DNA from: Piezodorus guildinii | Lineage: Eukaryota > Arthropoda > Insecta > Hemiptera > Pentatomidae | Reading direction: 5' to 3' | Assembly: GCA_023052935.1 (NCBI GenBank) | Contig: CM041294.1 | Span: forward strand, 98,959,616-99,023,615 | DNA: 64,000 nt | In this document: one piece after another, positions 55,001 to 61,000 of the stretch | Position numbering within the stretch: the stretch's first letter is position 1 | Layout: the number at the start of each line of letters is the position of its first letter | Position numbers and translations under genes: made by a program | The notes under the pieces: generated by a model | What the model was told of the DNA's origin: nothing | The model's database searches: none | What the model saw: the letters and a program-made list of their open reading frames with translations, nothing else

Positions 55001-58000
55001 TTATTAGTTATTATAATTCTCTGATAAATAAAAGTAAATATCACAAAGTTATTTTAACATTTTTTCTCCAAATTTTCCTAGCTCTGATGAACAAATTAGA
55101 AAGCAAAATGAACAAATCAGTAGTTTATTAATTATATGAAGTTTTCTACTGGTCTTACGTTTCAGTCAATAAATAAACAATTTATTTTATACAACGTTTT
55201 GAGAATTTATTGCTCTTATATTCATGCAATTTGTGATCTTACAATGGCATATGTGTAAACTATAGACTTGAACTTTGAAAGAACACTGTGTATTCTTCAG
55301 TGTTCTTTCAAAGTTTATAGTTTACACATATGTCTATGCAAGACACTATTTTATCTCAAATTGCATCAATATGAGAAAAACAAATTCTAGAAACGTTGCA
55401 TAGACAGAATTGTTTATTTATTGACTGAAACCTAAGACCAGTAGAAAACTTAAATTATCAACAGTTGAGAACTAATCAAAATATATATATATACAATTTA
55501 CATATTTTAAAAATCATGACTAAAAACATTTGAATTTATAATAGTGTTTCGAATAAAAGGAAAAAGTTATTATTAGGATTATCTGAATATTAGTGACATT
55601 TTATCTGAATTTGAACCATTTTATTTATTTAACTGATACTATTTTGTTTTAAATACTGATGTGCTTCCAACTTTCATCTCTTAAAAGATTCCGTATTCTA
55701 ATTTTTTTTTTTTTAATTCCATTTATTGTTCTGTTCTGATATTGTAATGGTTGATGATATGTATAAATTCCCATTTTATACTAATCATCAATCACTTCAA
55801 ATCTTCAGGAATTAATTGCTGTTTGAATTAAAAATATATAACATACAGCGGTTTGAAAAAAATACAAAGCCCATTCCATTCATTCAAACTTAGAAAATTA
55901 TTCATGATTTCAGATCCTTCAGACAAAAAAGAACTTGAGGACAAATTAAGGCTTGCTATTGAAGAAAATGAATCTCTTCGTAAAGGCTTTACATGAAATT
56001 TTAGAGAGTATACAAAAGCAAGATGGTAATAATAACAATTGTTTTAGCTATTATGGTGTTGGATCGTTGTGAATTTTATAGCACAGACTAGATTAAATTT
56101 TGTTAAAGGGAAAACCAGGGTAGTAATCGAGTCGGAATGTTTAGAGTCACTTTTGGATGCTTTGGATGCTAGACATGTTTCTGGCTGGTACCACCCTGCC
56201 ATGCGGCTCCAAGCAGTTATCAACAAGCTACAAGGAAACAATGATGCACTAAGGCTAGAACTCAGAGAATCGAGGTATGACTAATATGTTATTAGCTAAA
56301 AATAACGATCATATGATTAATGTATCTAAATTTTTTAAATACTGCCACCTCCGAATTCAATGTTAGCTAGGAGTTTTTGATCGAATTTGTTCAAAATCTA
56401 ACAAATCATATAAAACAAATTAGGAACAACAACATAATTTATGATATACATAAGGTTAAGAAGGTATCAAATTCCATTTTTTTTTAATTAAAATTTGTTT
56501 CCCCAGAATTTGTCAGCCATTTTTCTGAGATTATTTAAACAGATTTCAACTCAAAACATACAAAAACAGACACAATCAATTTCGAATAGAAGAAGTATTT
56601 GATACAGTTTTCATGAAGTATTTTATAGTTAATGCCTAACAAACTTGATGGTATTGAGCATTATATAAGGTTATCCAACTCTTAGAAACTAATAGTTGTT
56701 GTTGATAATACAGCTTTATATAGATAACGCTTTAAGGTTGTGAGTATTTTTTTTATAATTGATGAACTATGATTGATGACCTTACGGTTTTAAGCATTAA
56801 TACCCAAACAAACAAACTATTATATCTATTAGAACCTACTATATTTTAATAAAATACAATATTTGATATTAATTTAATAATATAAAATTTGAATGATTCA
56901 TAGAGAATTATTTATGTTACAACTCATTTTGACATGATATTGACCTAATGAAGTATTGAATTTATTCCTAAGGGACAGTTTTATATTTATCTATTCATAA
57001 AAAATATGAAAAAAAAAAATGAAACTATCATGGGGTTGTGTATCTAATCTTGTCTCAGAATAGGATTGAACTGTTTTCAAGTAACAATCTTGTGGCCTTT
57101 ATTTGACACATTTTCACTGTTTTTTGGTATTTCTTATTTTTTTAAATGAATTTCTTTCTGAAATGGATTTAATCGAAAAATTAAATTAATAAAATTTCCA
57201 TGTCATAAATTCCTTCTTTTTTTTTTCTGAATAGATTCAGAGAGAGCTATTTCCAAGCTGAGCTTCAGAGTTCCATGATGCAGCTAGAAGAGCTACAAGA
57301 TAAGTTAAAGATGCTTGAAATTCCTGTCACTCCAGTTCCAGCTCCTAGGACTCAGGTTGTTTGCTGTTTATTTTCTTGTATTTTTTAAATATTTTATGCA
57401 AACTATTTTCTTTTTTAGTATTTATATATAATTTTGACCACCAATTAAATTTGCTCTACTGAAAAAAGAAAACAATTATATGTTGTTTACATTCATGCAA
57501 CAACCAATTATTATTGTACCCATCTATTAATATCAATATAGTCTTCCTCTTAGGACTGTTCAACCCTCTAAAAGAAACATTATGATATATTATGTCAAGT
57601 AACTCCCCAGTAGGTTTTTTAAAACTTTCAGTTTAGTGAGGTTGTCCTGGCATGATTCAATATATTATTGGTTTTAAAATTTAGATTTTTAAATATAATT
57701 TTGGCAATGAAATAGAAACAAAACTTTTATCTCATTATTTTGGCAGTAACGGTTTTTTAAATATTTGAAAATCATTTCATCAATAGAGAATCCAAGTCTT
57801 TCAATGGCATATCTATACAGTCTCTTTTACTTTATCCAAGAAAAATCATTTTTGGCAAGACCTTTTCTAAATGCCGAGAGGCCACAAGAAGGCTGTCTTG
57901 TAAATTTAATTATTTATGAAATTGTATCACAAAGAAAAAGTCAATGAAATATTAATTTGTTGCTTACTAGGTATAAATGAAGTTTAAAAAAATCTATGGA

Positions 58001-61000
58001 AATAATGAAAAGTTCCGAATTTCTCTCAGTGGTGACATGACACTTAACATTTTAATTGAATAAAAAAAAAAAATAAATAAATCAAATCAGATATTTAAAA
58101 ACTAAATTATTTTGTAACTGACTAAACAGAATAAATCCATTATAATAATCATAACAGATTAATCATGAAATGATTATTATTGTATTTGTAATGATAGAAT
58201 AGGAAACTTTATAAAAATAAATATATTGATGGTCAGCAATCACTGTTAGTTTTGTAAACTTAATTAAATCAGTTCATAATTTTAGTAAAATGTTAGTGCA
58301 TTAAACATTTTGGTTTATTATTTTCAATAATGAACCATTGTAATCGTCCAAAAAAAAATTATCCACCACCCCTTAAAAATTTTAGAGCTTACGTTTCAAG
58401 ATGTGTAGAATCCGAATAACGAAAAAAAAAAAAAAAAATCCTTTCCTCCTAATTATTAAATAAATAAATACCAACAATTTTTGCTTTTAATGCCATTTCC
58501 CACAAAAAATAATCATTGAAATTCCTTTACAACTAGCTGAGATATAGTGTTTTAAAACTAGCAGTAGTGATAAGATATTATCCTTTGAATTATTGCTTTT
58601 GGTTTATTATTTTCAATAATCAACCTTTGTAATCGACCAAAAAAAAAAAAAAAAAAAAAAATGACCCCTCCTCAAAATTTGAGGGTTCACATTTCAAGAT
58701 GCGCATAATCCGATGATTTACGTTATACACTCGGTAACGACAAACTAAACTTTGCCATTCACAAGTAGATAGCAAATCAGGGTTCCAGGAGATCCCAGTG
58801 CTATTCTCCAAAAAGATTTTGGACCAAATGAAAAAGGAATAATTGAATTTGGTTTACAACTAGCTTAGATATTGCGTTTTAAAATCAGTGGTAGTATTAT
58901 AATATAATGCTTTGAATCAGTGCTTTTCATATTACTTAATGGCCTATCAACGGCCTTATAAACAGTTATACCCCAATATTGTTATTTGGAAATAATAAAC
59001 CATTGTGTAATAATTTGCAGCGTTTTTCATATTACCTAATTGCCTATTAACAGCTATATAAACAGTTATAACCTAATATTGTTATTTGGAAATAATAAAC
59101 CATCGTGTAATAATTTGCACCGTTTTTTATAAATATTTGAGTAAATTTTGTGAATTTGATTAAAAAATGGACACCATACATAAAAAAAAAAAAAAACCTG
59201 ACGGAAGACGTGCTGCTGGGTACTGTCCTTCCTCATGCCTGACATGCCATTATTTTGTTTATAATTCTATCCTATTTGCTGATTGTCACATATTGCTGAC
59301 AGATGCAAATCAATGTATAAAGTGAAAAAAAAAAAAAAAATTTGTTACTTAGTAAATTTCAAAATTTATTTTTCATCCTCTATATATTTATTTTATTTTG
59401 ATTTTCTGACTTTCATCCCGTTATTTTAGATTGAAAAATCAAAAGATACAGCTGGTACAAAGGAAACAATTGAAGTTGTAGAAACTTTGAATGGCGAAAA
59501 TGGAAAAGACATTGGGGGTGAAAAGCCACTATCGGCTGGCAACGGTACCACTCAGACACTTAAAACGGCAGTAGATACAACTGACGATGTGGATTTATTG
59601 CCATCCCAAGATTCTAAAGGTTCTCAGTTTGTGGAGAAAGGGGTCCAGACAGAACCTTCAGAATTGGTTGAATCTGCAATACAAACTGAAACTAGTGATA
59701 TGGCTTTGTATGTTGAATTAATTTAGTTTCAGCATTTTTTTGATTTAGTAAATATTTTTATTTTTCATTATTTATTTTTTTTGTCCAGAGAACCGAAAGG
59801 AGTTGCAGAGCCAGTTAAAGAAAACAGAAATATGAACAAAATATCAGAAAATTCTGAAGTCGCTATTACTAATGATCAAGCTAAGAATGGAATAAAAGTC
59901 GTAGATTTGATTGATAAGTTTAACAACAAAGAACAGGTTCCTTTGACTACAGTTGAAGAAAGTAAAAAAAGTACCACCGATAGCTGTTACTGATCAGAAG
60001 ATAATCGTTGATACAAAACCTACTAATGGTGATCTCTCATCAAAACTGAAACTTGAGGAAATGGAAACAGATCTTAAAAAGAAGTGTGAAGAATTGCGTT
60101 CGGAATTCGAAAACATCAAGAAGATAAATGAAAATGCATTGTTAGAACTGCATAAAAATAAAGTAATTATATATGAAACAAATGTTGACCGAATAAAAAA
60201 ATATGGAAGATAAAAATTTAAAAACTGTTTTTTTTAGGAAGCACTATTTGGTGAAGTCAAAGTAGCGATGATAAAAGTTAATGAAGAGGTAAAATCACTA
60301 AAACAAGTGGCCGAAAAACCTGATCCTGTAGTAAATGAGTTTGTAAGTTTTGATTTATTTAATTTCTTAAACAGATTTTATGACTAACAATTTTGTTATG
60401 TAAGGTAATACTAATTATAAAATCTATAATATGGGGATATCAAGTCTATGAGGATAATTTATTAATCAAAATTTAGTTATGCTTTATGATGACTAGATTT
60501 TTTTTTACTTAGACTTTAGGTGCATTTAAAGAACAGGAGACTAAACTCCTTAGCTATGGAATTGAGCTTGGAGATCTGAGAAGAGCTCTCTCTGAAAAAG
60601 ATAGTTACATAACATCATTGGAAACTAAAGTAAAGTCTTTAAATTTGAAACTTGAAGAAGCAGGTCTTCAGAAGCGTGAAGTGGATGATTTGCGAGCAAA
60701 AGCATTAAAAGTGAGAAATAAATAAACACCAATTTTATAATTTGTAGGAGACAATTTTACTAATATGTCTGTCTTTATAGGAAACTATTTCTAGTTTACA
60801 ACTGATCATTAACAAAAAGGAAGTAACCATTGAAAGATATAAGGTTATGTTAGAAGAAAGTAATACTGAATATGGACAGTTGCTAGAAAAATTCCATACC
60901 TTAGAAAGAAGTAAAGAAAAAATTCCTACACCCAGGTACATTGATATAAACAAATGTGTATGAAAATTATATATATTTTTATCCATAAATTCTCTGAATT

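Noticed and set aside
55080..55131. Extra Cep290 exon reading ALMNKLESKMNKSVVY after the TTCCTAG acceptor
   Set aside because: It runs into a stop with no donor, while exon 12 joins in phase directly to exon 13, which has a clear match. It could still be an alternative 3' end.
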